NCBI GenBank assembly: GCA_964020085.1
Contig: OZ026597.1
Span: 6,490,594-6,554,593, forward strand
Length of the DNA stretch: 64,000 nucleotides
Direction of reading: 5' to 3'
Source: Micromussa lordhowensis
Lineage: Eukaryota > Cnidaria > Anthozoa > Scleractinia > Lobophylliidae
This document shows, one piece after another, positions 11,901-22,554 of the stretch. The position numbers and the translations under genes are program-made. How positions within the stretch are numbered: the first letter of the stretch is position 1; each line of letters opens with the position of its first letter. Under the pieces are notes generated by a model. That model was not told where the DNA came from, ran no database searches, and was given only the letters and a program-made list of their open reading frames with translations.

Positions 11901-13254
11901 ACAATTTTTTCGCCTTTTGAAAAAAACTTATGAAATTGAAACAAACGAACTCAACCTCCAGCCTGAAAAATGGAAACTTCTCCTTGGCCACCTTAATTAA
12001 AGAGTTAAGTGCGAAAATTTGCAAAACTCAAACTCAATCTGCGTGATCTTATCAGTGATATTACCGATATTAGTGCATTAATTAATATATGAGCCGGAAT
12101 ACTTAAGACAAACTTGATAGAAAGTGGCTAATAAATAAATAAATAAATAAATAAGTTAAGCTAATTGTAGTTTGCTAGAAGCAGTAGTATCTGTGTTAAT
12201 ATTGTATAGTATGGTGTATTTTAATACTGTTAAAGTAGTGGCAGTGGTACTCAATTGTAATAGTAGTATGTATGTAGTAAGTAGTAGTATTCAATAGTAG
12301 TGTACGTGTAAGTATCGAATTGTAATGTAAGCAGAGTAAGCAACTGTTGTTTAACTGTAAATAATGTGAGTAGACGTATTGTACTGAAATAATAATAATA
12401 ATAAAAAAAAAAAAAAAAAAAAAGTAATGTATCATCTGTCGTTGTATGATTATGCACTGACAGTCATGCAAAATCTGAAGATATGACAGACAGACATGTT
12501 TGTTTATTTGGAGTCTTATACAATAAACATACATCGACTTCAACCAAATAACTAAAAATTAGAAACAACAAAAATACACATGACTAAAAGGTTATTAATT
12601 AATTAAGTCCTAGTGTATTTACTTCAGCTTTGCCGTCTTCCCCTTTCCTTTTTTCAAAGCATTCAAATATATGTTTTGCTATCATTTTTGTATTTTAACA
12701 TTTCCGCTAGGGGGGTTTATTAGAAACATGAATATTTTGTTAGGTGGCATTCTGCTTATTTTTCTGTATTCTAAAGATGTAGGATATAAGATGGTGTGTG
12801 TGTGTGTGTGGGGGGGGGGGGGGTGGGGGGAGTTACCAGGCGAACGCTAGGTTTATCAATGCTGAGTATAACCCATGAGAGATGAGCACAGAGAAGAAGA
12901 GGTAATGGGAATTAAGTAAAATTCACAAAGATACATTAACAAATCAGTCCACTAACCAGACACACAAAGTTCTATTTTGATTGGGCATGCATATTAGCAA
13001 GTTGTTGATGTGGTGTTTTGCTTGTTTTAGGAGGCAGTGAAGATAACCTTTGCCGAGGTATAAATTATTTCAAAGAAGGATCTGACCCACCTCTGCTGCC
13101 AGACAGTGAATATCCTGAATGGTTATGGAACACTCTTCAACCAAAACAAGCACTTGATGAAGAGTTTGCTGACCCTGACAACAAAGCTTACTGGAAAAGA
13201 TTACGAAAGATGAAAATAAGACAGGCTAATGAGGCAAGGAAGAAAAAGAAGTGA
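8999..13254 (+). CDS. MRPL54: Mitochondrial ribosomal protein mL54 (MRPL54), two exons
   Basis: Component of the mitochondrial large ribosomal subunit. Exon 1 is 8999-9107 (donor CAG|GTAAAA); exon 2 is 13031-13254 (acceptor TTGTTTTAG|GA). Both junctions are phase 1 and give a 110-residue protein (human 138). The N-terminus MAAARCVRALWTNQV is arginine-rich with few acidic residues, as in a mitochondrial targeting peptide. Exon 2 carries the family signature: a GINYFKEG-like segment, PDSEYPEWLW, then DPDNKAYWKRLRKMKIR and a lysine tail. The basic middle segment of vertebrate mL54 is missing, so a small internal exon may have been overlooked in the 3.9-kb intron. That intron holds a LINE in the same orientation. 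An ATTAAA about 280 bp after the stop is a possible poly(A) signal. Confidence 0.85.
9440..12155 (+). mobile_element. 5'-truncated L1/Tx1-like non-LTR retrotransposon in the mL54 intron
   Basis: It begins inside ORF2, upstream of the reverse-transcriptase fingers, and ends with an (AAAT)n tail at about 12131-12155. The endonuclease domain and ORF1 are absent. The orientation is the same as the host gene. The 5' boundary is approximate because I could not find a clear target-site duplication. A second A-rich run at 12402-12423 could instead be the true end. Confidence 0.75.
9450..12000 (+). pseudogene. L1/Tx1-like ORF2 fragment: reverse transcriptase plus C-terminal domain, frameshifted
   Basis: The frame to 11573 holds the RT domain: SKTPGTDGLPAEFYK, LLNCDYKIAAKSIANR, GFIKGRFIGENIR, LLLDFEKAFDTLEW, GVRQGCPLSPYLF and the catalytic YADD at 10332-10343. 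The frame closes at 11571-11573. A shifted frame continues to a TAA at about 11998-12000 and holds the zinc-binding C-terminal region (CTFCQEETDTLLHLFWQC). A frameshift near 11545-11570 therefore separates the parts. No methionine start belongs to it; the coding region is cut off at its 5' end. Confidence 0.8.
12156..12540. repeat. Low-complexity TAG/GTA-rich DNA with an A run
   Basis: Irregular AGTAGT/GTATGTA repeats end in (AAT)n followed by about 22 A at 12402-12423. It may be the tail of a second retroposed element. Open frames here are compositional artefacts. Confidence 0.45.
12795..12831. repeat. (TG)n followed by G run
   Basis: GTGTGTGTGTGTG followed by a long G-rich run, in the mL54 intron. 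Confidence 0.8.
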
Positions 13255-13594
13255 GATCTACATTTGTGATCACTTACAAACTTTATCTCTAGTGTCCAAA
13301 TATGGCAACTGCTATGAACAAACTTAGTGGAGACAGTAAGCTAAAGAAATGACTTAAACACAGGAATAGTGGAGTTGTTGTTTAAGACTGAGAAGCTGCA
13401 AGTAACAGTCTTGACAATGATACATGTTATGAGTATGAAGAGCTATAATTGGCAATTTGTTTTATGCAAAAACCATACCTCTTACATGTTCATAAAAATA
13501 TTAATATGTTCTCTTGAACTGTACAGAGAACTTGTTCATTAAAGTTCCTTTGTAATGTTTCCAGGAAAAAAACTAAGCCCTCTGTGATAGCACG

Positions 13595-14770
13595 CAGTGC
13601 TGGAAATAACACTTGGTCATCGGACATTGTCCGACCAAATCAAATCTCTGACCATTATGATTATAATTTTGAATATGTCCGGTCATTATGATTATGATCA
13701 GACATGATGTCCGAACATTTCACAGACACATTTGACTTCTTCCCTTGAAGTTAATTTCCATTCATGAATAAATTAAGTTGGTCAATAGATACATTGCTCA
13801 ATAAAGGGCTAACAATTTCGACCGATACGGTCACCAATGCGACTAGCATTTCATCTTTGGCAACCAAAAATACTGGTTAGGTCGCCATAAAGGTGACTTC
13901 ATTTCTCTACCAGTGTTGATTATCAATAAAATTTTCCCAGAAATTATATCTCCTTCAAGAAAATCATATTGAAAGATCTTTGCTTCTAAAACATTCAACA
14001 TAAGAAAAGAAGTCAGTCCATCCTTTTGCTTTCATGTAATGGATTCTTTCGCTTCGGAAAATTTCCAAATGATGGCCATGTTCAAAGTCGGCCTATACTG
14101 TAATGCATTGCAAACCCTTGAACATTAAGTATGTCATATATGCCTACGGATTGTGTCTCTATTAATGGACAGATCCTTCATATAAAATAGTCTTCAATTG
14201 TTTCTTCACATATATGTTATGCATTAAGTCCTCTTCTTAACTAAAATTCCAAAAAATGATTTTTATCACTTAGTTGCCAAATAGCAACTTCATTAATTTT
14301 TTTTAAATTTTGAGCATTGGATTCTAACAGCTTGAACCATTCGATAATGTGTAGGTATAAAACCCAAAAAGCAGAAGTGTTCATCTTTCCTGTACTTGCC
14401 AAATAAAGCACTCTTCAGAAATCGTCCCATAATGCATTGCGTTAAATGCAGTATGCTGTGAGCACTTTAGACAAGTTTGGTATTATTATATAAAACTAGC
14501 TTTACTTGAAATTATAAGATATAACTAGGAGATAACCAGGAGAGAATGATGCACTCATCTAGTTGATAAAGTCATCTAGTTAATCGTATATGATAAATGA
14601 ATAGTCAAATTTAAATGCAGTTTGGAGCGATTGGTTTTGAAAATATTTTTGCTAATGAATTTAATTTTGCTGATTAATAATGTCCAGGCAAATTGATGAG
14701 ATGTCCGATCAAAATGAAGATTTGAAAGGACACATGTCCTGTTAAAGAAGAAAAATTATTTCCAGCACTG
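13595..14770. mobile_element. 1.2-kb element with short terminal inverted repeats (CAGTGCTGGAAATAA)
   Basis: CAGTGCTGGAAATAA at 13595 is mirrored by TTATTTCCAGCACTG ending at 14770. Near the left end the sequence is rich in self-pairing GGACATTGTCCG-type motifs, and near the right end GGACACATGTCC. The CAGTG start suggests a hAT-like non-autonomous element, but no 8-bp target duplication is visible, so the class is uncertain. There is no coding capacity. It lies about 340 bp downstream of mL54. Confidence 0.55.
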
Positions 14771-15522
14771 ACATGATTTGATTTTCTACCTTAATCGGTG
14801 TTTTCTGACTACAATAAACTTCATGTACAGTCCAACTACTGGTACATGTAGATGAGTACAGGGAATCAATCAGCCTGGAGACCAGAGAGAAATCTTGTAA
14901 TGTTTGAGCAAAGTCAATTCTATATTGATGAATTATGTACAACACAGGGAATGTGCAGCAAACATGAAATAAAGGAAATTATTTCAGTTAATTTGTTGAT
15001 GGAAATTGTTGGCAGTGCTTGAGGCATATATACCCAGTAAGTAATAATATTACAAATACAGATTATTGGAAAAAACTGGTTTAACTGGAAAAGGTAGCCA
15101 AAAAATGACAGGAAAAGAGAGATAGAATGTTGGGCATGACAAACTTAAGGAAAACAAAACTTCTTGCGCTATTGATGTTTTCACACCATGCTGTCCTGAA
15201 CTCGTATCTCAAATCTCTTGATCCTGAAAAGATGTCTCGTCAGTCTGGTTATGCAAATTGTTAAATTATGATATACCCTGTTGGAAGAAAATCAAGAGCA
15301 AGAGTGGGTCCTAGTGTTCAATTTTCCAAGCAACACAACACCACATCTTTAGATAAACAATGTTTGAACAACACAAACCAGGCTAACAAAATACCAAGCT
15401 TATGCTATTTACAAAGCTGAATAATAAAAAGCCTCTTTTCTAATACCCAAATTGTTTTTCGAACATTTGTAATTACCTGGGGGCTATGTCAGTCACCTGG
15501 TGCTACTCTCCCCTTTTTTTGA
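14771..15522. other. Intergenic DNA, nothing recognised
   Basis: No exon-like frame, RNA or repeat structure recognised. Confidence 0.4.
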
Positions 15523-15540
15523 GGGGGGGGGGGGGGGGGG
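15523..15540. repeat. Poly-G run (18)
   Basis: Uninterrupted G homopolymer. Confidence 0.9.
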
Positions 15541-15789
15541 ACGTGGCCATAACGTTATTTACAAAATGAAAACCCCATTGACTTTGTGTCCATTGACATC
15601 TAGCGTTTAAGAGAGGGCATTCATTCCATAGTTCGAGCCAGCCTTATGTACAAAATGAAGACCCTGTTTATTTCACATCAGTTGGCGTCTGAGGAAAAGC
15701 TTTGACCCGGTTTGACTGTCTCAGGTTTGATTAGGCCTGTAAGAAAAAGTCTTCTTTTTTGGGTCTTACGTCTTGAATCATAGGTCTTG

Positions 15790-16012
15790 TTGAAGACACA
15801 CCCTCCCGCCCAACAATTTTTTTTTACCACCCAGATTCTGGGTGGTCACGTGACCAGCCGCAACCACGGTCTTTCTCCCAAAGAAGGGAGGCAAAGGAGA
15901 GAGAGAGAGGCTACACAGCATCCGCGCTTACAGTCAAACGTTAGAGACTGGGTTCAAGTGAAATCTCTGTAATGGCGGCTTCCATCTGATGAGCGTTTCT
16001 AAAGGTAAGAAA
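15790..16012 (+). promoter_or_regulatory. Candidate promoter and 5' exon of zinc-finger unit A
   Basis: A palindromic GGTCACGTGACC box is followed by purine-rich GAGAGAGAG, then AATGGCGGCTTCC and a donor-like AAAG|GTAAGAAAG. The same layout occurs in copy B at 41195-41412. The ATG opens only four to five codons before TGA, so the segment would be a 5' UTR exon. Linking it to the zinc-finger gene 13 kb downstream is inference from its conservation in both duplicates. Confidence 0.35.
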
Positions 16013-16156
16013 GTTAGTTTAAGAAATCCTTTCTTCATAAAGCTAATCTTAATAATACGAGGTCAGCTCTCTTGGTCTCCCGTGATACGGTGTCAGTTGT
16101 CTTGGTCTCACGAAATGAAGAGAAACATAAAATGGCGGAGACACGCCACCTTTGAA

Positions 16157-17373
16157 GGGTTTACGGTCATTTCGTTCCATGGTCAGATCGTTCCAAGTCA
16201 GATCGTTCCAATCAATAGTCAGATCGTTCCACAAAATAGTCAGATCGTCCCACATATGAAAAGCCAAATTTGTTGAGACTTTATCCTAAGTCGTTTAAAA
16301 ACAAACAAGAAATGAATAATTTTATACCAACGAGGAATCGATTGACGTTTCGGAAAGATATAGCACAACAAAGTAAAAGCTATCCCGTTCTGGAAGTACA
16401 GTATTTCGAAGCGCTAGTAACCTAATTTCTTTTCAACGCGAGATATAGCACAACAAATGTTTGTGATATTGTCACTTGACCCTTACCGTTTATAACTCCA
16501 AAATGTTGTTGTGAAATGTGCGAAGGAATTTTAGCTCTGACCTTCTTTTAAGAGACTTGTCCTTCCTGTGCGCGACAATTGAGAGAGTCTATTGCTCTCA
16601 GTTATAAGGCGCCAGTGTTTCGTAAGAATGGCAAAAAACATTTATGGAAGTTTTTGTTTTGTTTTGTAGTGCCTCGTTTCGTAGTGCCTCGTTTCGTGAT
16701 GAGAATTTCACTTCGGCTAGAATATTTTCGGCGAGTTCTCTAGGGTAGCGTAAACCATTACAGGTTTCTCTCGTTGCAGTTTAATCTAAAACCCACTTTA
16801 CATGTGAGCGACCTCGAACGTAGCGCCGGAAACCGTCGTAAACCATTACAGGTTTCTCTCGTTGCAGTTTAATCTAAAACCCACTTTACATGTGAGCGAC
16901 CTCGAACGTAGCGCCGGAAACCGTCGTAAACCATTACAGGTTTCTCTCGCTGTGGTTTAATCTAAAACCCACTTCACATGTGAGCGACCTCGAATGTAGC
17001 GCCGGAAACCGTCGTAAACCATTACAGGTTTCTCTCGCTGCGGTTTAATCTAAAACCCACTTTACATCGAGCGCACTAACGAAAACGTAGGCTGCAGAGT
17101 ACTTTATTCTGTTTACTGTGTTGTGGTTGTGAAATAGTGCATCGTGAAATTAACATACGACGTTATCACTATTATGCAAAGACATGTACAGTAGTTGTGA
17201 AAATACTTTCATCCATGTTCTGATCGCTACTCTGTATTCAGATCACATTTACACATTTAGAAAATAGATATAACATATGGAACGATCTGACTATTTTGTG
17301 GAACGATCTGACTATTGATTGGAACGATCTGACTTGGAACGATCTGACCATGGAACGAAATGACCGGATACCC
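16157..17373. mobile_element. 1217-bp non-autonomous DNA transposon with ~100-bp TIRs and subrepeats
   Basis: The left terminus (16157 to about 16258) is the inverted complement of about 17273-17373. Inside each TIR the unit GTCAGATCGTTCCA recurs four times. TTTGAA flanks both ends (16151-16156 and 17374-17379). Copy B keeps a single TTTGAA at the uninterrupted site 41512-41517, which proves insertion. The interior holds an 88-bp tandem repeat. No transposase. The superfamily is not recognised. Open frames reading SQIVP repeats are TIR artefacts. Confidence 0.85.
16750..17066. repeat. 88-bp tandem repeat, about 3.6 copies
   Basis: Units start at 16750, 16838, 16926 and 17014 with GTAAACCATTACAGG; the last unit is partial. 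It lies inside the 1217-bp TIR element. Confidence 0.9.
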
Positions 17374-17599
17374 TTTGAAGCACTTTGTTGGCTTTTTTGT
17401 GTGATGGAAAAGCCGAAATAACGGTCACACAACTGTAGAAATCGTGGAGAAATAGCGAGTTTTTTTTTGGCAAAACAACGGAGTCATTCACATAAAATAT
17501 AGTGAAAAACAGACTTGCTTTAAGAAAACGCCTTTGGAAGAACAAAAACGATGAATTCTCTTCGTCCGTTCGGCAGTCAGTTGAGTGAACATTAAGAAT

Positions 17600-18000
17600 T
17601 CACCTCTACCTAAAATTGTAAACCTGACGCCTGCGATCTTCGAGCTATCTGTTTCCATTTATATGAGAATGCCGAGAACGTAAGTAAATCTCGTAAGAGG
17701 TGATTTTGGTTAGCCTGCGAAAACAGACGGATTTTGGTAGGATATTCAAAATTGTATGGATTTATAAGCATTATGTTTGTGCAAACAGAATGCAAATTGA
17801 ATAATACTGAGTGATCCTGAAACTGTTCTATATTCAGAGCAAAGAAATTCGAAAACAGATAGAACTAGGAAGAAAGCAAAGAGAACTTGAAAAATGGCAA
17901 AGTGAGATTTCACGTGAATATCGATGTTAGAAAGGAGAAGGAAGACCTGTGCTATAGCTGAATGCAATAAAAACCAAAATTGCTTTCACTAGTCTAGCCA
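17600..18000. other. Conserved block in duplicates A and B with a decayed exon-like stretch
   Basis: At 17820-17910 an acceptor-like TATATTCAG is followed by a short charged frame (KQRELEKWQSEIS). In copy B the same stretch (41985-42065) has lost one A and reads through a different frame, so selection on coding is doubtful. No family recognised. Confidence 0.25.
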
Positions 18001-18009
18001 ATGTTGACC

Positions 18010-18340
18010 TTGTGGAATCTCTTTTAGATAACTGGCTGAAGAATAACCATATTCCTGTAGATATAACTGTATTTTGTCTTGGGGGCAAGCTTGAATTACA
18101 TTCAACTTCATTGCCAAGTACAAGCGGGGATGTGTATAACAAATATAATATAGGCCCCCGCACAGATCCTTGGGGAATGCTACATTGCAGTCTCTTGCTA
18201 CATGATGTGGTTCGCTTTACATTGACTACTTGCTTACGACTCTCAAGAAAGGGCTGAAACCAGCTCAGAGCTTTCCTGTTAATACCAAACTAAGAAGAAA
18301 GTAAATGGCATTTTGTGAAGGCAGTTGTTAGTAGAACGGT
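18010..18340 (-). pseudogene. LINE reverse-transcriptase fragment (CR1/jockey-like), copy A
   Basis: Minus-strand remnants of the RT palm: the SYLESRKQ-like region, then QGSV.GPILYLLYT, the motif normally written GVPQGSVLGPLLFLLYIND. It has stops and changes compared with copy B (42213-42512), which keeps GIPQGSVLGPILYLLYTSP. The fragment is too short to code for an enzyme. Confidence 0.65.
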
Positions 18341-18372
18341 CTGCCTGCGAGTGTCCATTGATAGCGTCCACT

Positions 18373-18373
<1 letters not shown>

Positions 18374-18436
<63 letters not shown>
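18374..18436. repeat. (ATT)n microsatellite
   Basis: About 20 ATT units. Copy B has a shorter tract at about 42655-42690. Confidence 0.95.
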
Positions 18437-18439
18437 CAT

Positions 18440-18580
18440 AAAAGTTACAATTTCCTGGATTGTAGTTGGTTTAAAAAACTCCTATTTTCCAGTAACTCAC
18501 TTCCCAAGTTGTATCGGACAGTTTGTTATTGGACAGTTTGTTATCGGACAGTTTGTTATTGACAGTTCAGTAAGCCAATC

Positions 18581-18613
<33 letters not shown>

Positions 18614-19999
18614 CATTTAAAGTTGTAGTTTAAATCAACCAATTTCAATTTGAGAGCGACATGAAAGAATTTCTCAGTCTTTTGATGGGAATTTTCCCTT
18701 TCTTTTATAACTTGGCTGTTCTTCTTTTCTTGGAAATTGTAATTTTTATGATTAATTGGTAATAAGACTTTGTGTTGTCCAATTCGGTCTATAATCATAC
18801 TCATGATAAACAAATTGGACTACAGCTGCGCAGTGGTCTGATTTTGTTATCACTTGTATGATTACAGACCGAAGTGGTCTCCACTCAGTCCTATTACCAT
18901 TACTAATTATTATTTTTATTATCAATTATCTTCAGAACCTTATCAGACCTTGAAGACTTTTTACTGAGTAAAAACACACAAACTAATTTTAGGTTAAAAT
19001 CTGTTAAAACTGGCACTCAACTCTTTATTGAAATCATCATCATAGAGTCAGCAAAAATCAGAGTGTTCTTTCAACTTTTGTTTGAATAAATATTACAAAT
19101 AACGCCAATTCCAGGGCTCCTAAATAAATGTGCTAATGAACCTAGACTTTCCATTCTGACAACAAATTGGCAACTTTTGTGCTGTAAGAGATTAACATAA
19201 AGTTAGACTCTGAATCAGTATAACCATTAAGACTTCTGGTGTGTTATTTCGCCAAAATTGGCACACACTCTATTGAAACTCTATGAAGTGAAAGTGAAGT
19301 ACATGTAGCTGCCATCTTGAATTTTCTGGTTAAATAATACAGCTAATCTGTGTATTGTCGTTGAGGTGTCAATTTCACTACAAAGATAGACAATCTGCAA
19401 GAGCAAAAATTCAACCCACAAGTTTTTGTATGCTTTTTCTGTGGTTCCATTAGTTTGTTTCTGATACATTGCCTTGAATTTGAGTTTGAAATGAGCTCTG
19501 TTAGAAAATTTGTTTTTGAAGTCAACAAAATTGAAAGTGTTGAGAAAATAATCAAAACTGTCTGTTCAAACAGCTAACTATCTTACTGCTTGAACATGAT
19601 TGGATGAGAGGACTAACAAACTCGGCCAAACAAATTTCGTTTTCAGGAGGCCTTGGTTGATGTCGTTTCATTGTAAATTAATAGGTTACATAATTGTACC
19701 CCTGTGATGGGAGTAAAAGAGACTAGTTTCCTGTGATTAAAGTCAGTGAAAAGAACTGAACATGTGGGGAGTAACTCCAACAAAGTCAGTGATTAATCTA
19801 GATGATTTATCTTTAAAAAACTCTGAATGACTTCCCACTTCAATTTCATGACTAATGAGGACAAAAAAATTTGGGGTTAAGGTAAACTTGAATTGATTTA
19901 CTAGGAGGTAATATAATTTTGCTCATTTTAAAGAGTCTCCATCCAAGCCAGGTTACCCAGCAGAAAAGCCTTGCCTTCCATTTCCAAATGAAACCAAAA
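18440..19999. other. Non-coding part of duplication A
   Basis: It matches copy B (about 42700-43200 and 43905-44938) but has no conserved open frame. Near 18519-18562 a GGACAGTTTGTTAT unit recurs three times. I see no gene. Confidence 0.5.
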
Positions 20000-20001
20000 T
20001 A

Positions 20002-20234
20002 GGCCATTTTACAGTTGTGTGCTTAGTTACCTGGCCACGAATGCAAGTGAGGCTGGAGGTGACCTTGCTTTGATACAGGCCTTCAAGCTTTTCTCATGTA
20101 AATGCCAACTAGTTAGCATAAGAACAACTTGATTTGCACAATAAAAGCAGTGAGGTCTGTATCAAAACAAGATCAACTCCAGCCTCGCTACCATTCAGAG
20201 GACAGGTCACTAAGCCAACAACTGTAAAATGGTC
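20002..20234. mobile_element. 233-bp MITE with TA target duplication (Tc1/mariner type)
   Basis: The left end GGCCATTTTACAGTTG pairs with the right end CAACTGTAAAATGGTC. The inverted similarity continues inward for about 80 bp. TA flanks both sides (20000-20001 and 20235-20236), and copy B has the empty site with a single TA at 44939-44940. Assignment to Tc1/mariner rests on the TA duplication. Confidence 0.8.
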
Positions 20235-20449
20235 TATTTGATTCCATTTGCTTGCTTACATAGGGCAACCCACAAAACAAAGTTAGGTCACTATGATTTA
20301 TTTGGCATGCTTATGGTACACATACATAGAGAAGTAATAAATAAAAGGTGTCAATCTATTAATAATCAGTAGAATTCTGGTCGAAGGCATGGTGGCCGCA
20401 TGCACGGTGGGTACAGGAGACTCAAAATGTGGCAAGGGTCGGCGGTGCG

Positions 20450-21152
20450 CAATGTCAGCGGTTGCCCAAGAAAGATAAATGTTCAGTTCGAGAAGCATTA
20501 GCCGATATGGATGACTTGTCGTCTCAAGATCGGAAGAAATTGAAGAAGAACCAGTTAATGGAGAATCCGAAGACGTTGTCAGTGAGAAGATTGAAATGTG
20601 TCTACAGGCATTTGACTCGCTTGATTTAGGTGATGTCAATTTGGAAATGTTTAAGAAATGCGTGCGAAAACAAACAGTATTGAAGCATCTTACCGCGTAT
20701 TTCAAAGTCCTACTGATCCGTTAAAGATTTTATTGAATGTTCCTGTAAACTGTGGAACGGTCCTTTCTGATGAAACCAAACTGTGGCTGGACAAGATCAA
20801 TTTCCGTTTGGGAGGAAAAGCCAGCATCAGGCGGCCTTATCAGAGCGAAATAATTCGAAATTTACCAAAGGAAATTTTTTTGGCATTTCAAAGTGGAGTT
20901 TCACGCTCTCGGTTGCAAGATGTAGTTGATAACATTTCCCTCGCTGAAAATAATAAGTGCTATGCCATATCATTCACAAGGATGGAAGCTGTTGTTGGAT
21001 TATTCTCTGTGTTGTCAGGAATGCCAGAAGGGACAGTCAGTTCATACTTCAAGAGGAGAGTGTCGAATGGAAGAGCTAAAGTAATAGTAAACTTGCAGAA
21101 AGACTTTGTCTTCCTTTACAAGATCAAAGCTGGTCAGCTCTTGATAACCTAA
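20450..21152 (+). pseudogene. Broken open-frame group inside the insertion, unknown product
   Basis: Three overlapping frames can be stitched by frameshift or splicing into one plausible protein. Parts include VREALADMDDLSSQDRKKLKK, then a frame with LDLGDVNLEMFKKCVRKQ (20540-20720), then 20658-21152 containing TKLWLDKINFRLGGKASIR and SFTRMEAVVGLFSVLSGMP. Composition is protein-like, but I do not recognise a family and no DDE motif is obvious. It is probably a relic of the element's own gene. Confidence 0.35.
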
Positions 21153-21394
21153 TACAGCTTATTCAATGTTGATATATAAAAACATGTCAACAAACTTTGT
21201 AACAAGATTAAATAGTATTGTCTAAAAATCAATGCAAAATTATTTTGAATACAAATTATGCAATTGTAAGCTGTTGTTAAAATATGTTGCTTACTGTTTT
21301 CCATTTATTTTTTTCCAAACAAAAATGGTAGTTACTTCTAACACAACTGTTCAAATGCTAATATATGAACATATCAATAAACTTTGCAACAAGG

Positions 21395-21900
21395 CTAAAT
21401 TTTACAACCCATTACTTCCAATATTTGACGTTTAGACCCTTTCTTAACTCCCCTTTTCATAGAGACGGATTGATACACAGACCTATACTTAGCTTTACCC
21501 ATCACTCCCTTACAAAAATATGTTGCAAAGCTATGCAACACATTCTCTTGTGACTTTTCAAAGTCCTTCTCCTTAGTGTTATAGATTTGAGGGAAAACAG
21601 CTTCACACAATTTTCTCTTTCGTGAAACAGTTGTGACTAATTGTTTCCTACTGAATTTAGTACACAGTGTCTCTACTAGTCCTACAGCAGCTGGTAGGTG
21701 GTTCTTCGCTTTCCCACCATGAATTTTGAGTGACTGCTCCAAGGTTTCAGTCTTTTTTTTCTCATGGTCCTTTTAGATATCTTGGCATTTCCCTGTCCAT
21801 CACTTGTTGGTGACAGCTGCCTATTTTGAATGGCTGCAAGATGCTCACAAATAGTTGCCTGTAGTTGGTTTTCCTTGTCAGATACATCATCCAGCTATTA
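21395..21900 (-). pseudogene. Second broken open-frame group inside the insertion, unknown product
   Basis: A minus-strand frame from about 21895 (LDDVSDKENQLQATICEHL, then QGNAKISKRTMRKK) is separated by an A8 run near 21757 from a second frame running to 21395 (AAVGLVETLCTKFSRKQL, FATYFCKGVMGKAKYRSVY). Joining across the run gives a continuous basic protein fragment. It is convergent to 20450-21152. Family unknown; a transposon-borne protein is the likeliest explanation. Confidence 0.35.
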
Positions 21901-22352
21901 AAGACAAAACAAATCTATGAATTAAAGTGTCCACAAACATGGCACAGGTAAGACATACATGGTGTACATGTAGAACAGCACCAGATTATTACCAATATTT
22001 TCCTTTGTTTCATTATCAAATTGTTCAAATTAATGTTGAAAAAAACTATTCTGAGGTAGAAACATTTTTGCTGCACATACAGATTCCTCTTGTGCAATTA
22101 CATGTACAAAATGTAAATTACTGACTTCAAATTGCACTTGCCCTTTAGGCTCATGCAGTTTTGCTAACCTTTTAAAATTTTACTTGATGTGCTTATGCAT
22201 TCCAAATTACACTCAAAATCATGTGGTTACCTATACTAGTAAAAATAAATATTGAATGCAAAACTTTGTCTCTGTTAAAATTTCAGATTATCTGAGTGTA
22301 AAAAATAGCAGTTTAATAGATGTTATCGCAGTTATCAGCGGTTTTACATGTT

Positions 22353-22402
22353 AACGAGGCGAAAGGGTCAATTCTGCTTTGTATTGACCCTTTCGCCTCG
22401 TT
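22353..22402. repeat. 20-bp perfect stem hairpin
   Basis: AACGAGGCGAAAGGGTCAAT and its exact inverted complement are separated by 10 bp. Confidence 0.9.
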
Positions 22403-22554
22403 TGCGTGCATGTCTAAACAAAAGAACATTTGATCGCAGACTCAACTGCAATAACAGCTATTGCACCACTGAATTAAGGGTTTAAGGAGATCCAGTTTGT
22501 GGTAAACCGAATCATCATCATCATTTTTATTAATTTTTACAAAAAAATATATTT

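Noticed and set aside
12196..12543. 115-codon minus-strand open frame with a run of Phe
   Set aside because: Low-complexity DNA and the A run create it; composition is not protein-like.
16049..16276. Open frames with repeated SQIVP / WNDLT peptides
   Set aside because: They come from the repeated GTCAGATCGTTCCA units of the transposon terminal repeat.
16750..17066. CRISPR-like array
   Set aside because: The 88-bp units are contiguous tandem copies with no unique spacers, inside a eukaryotic transposon.
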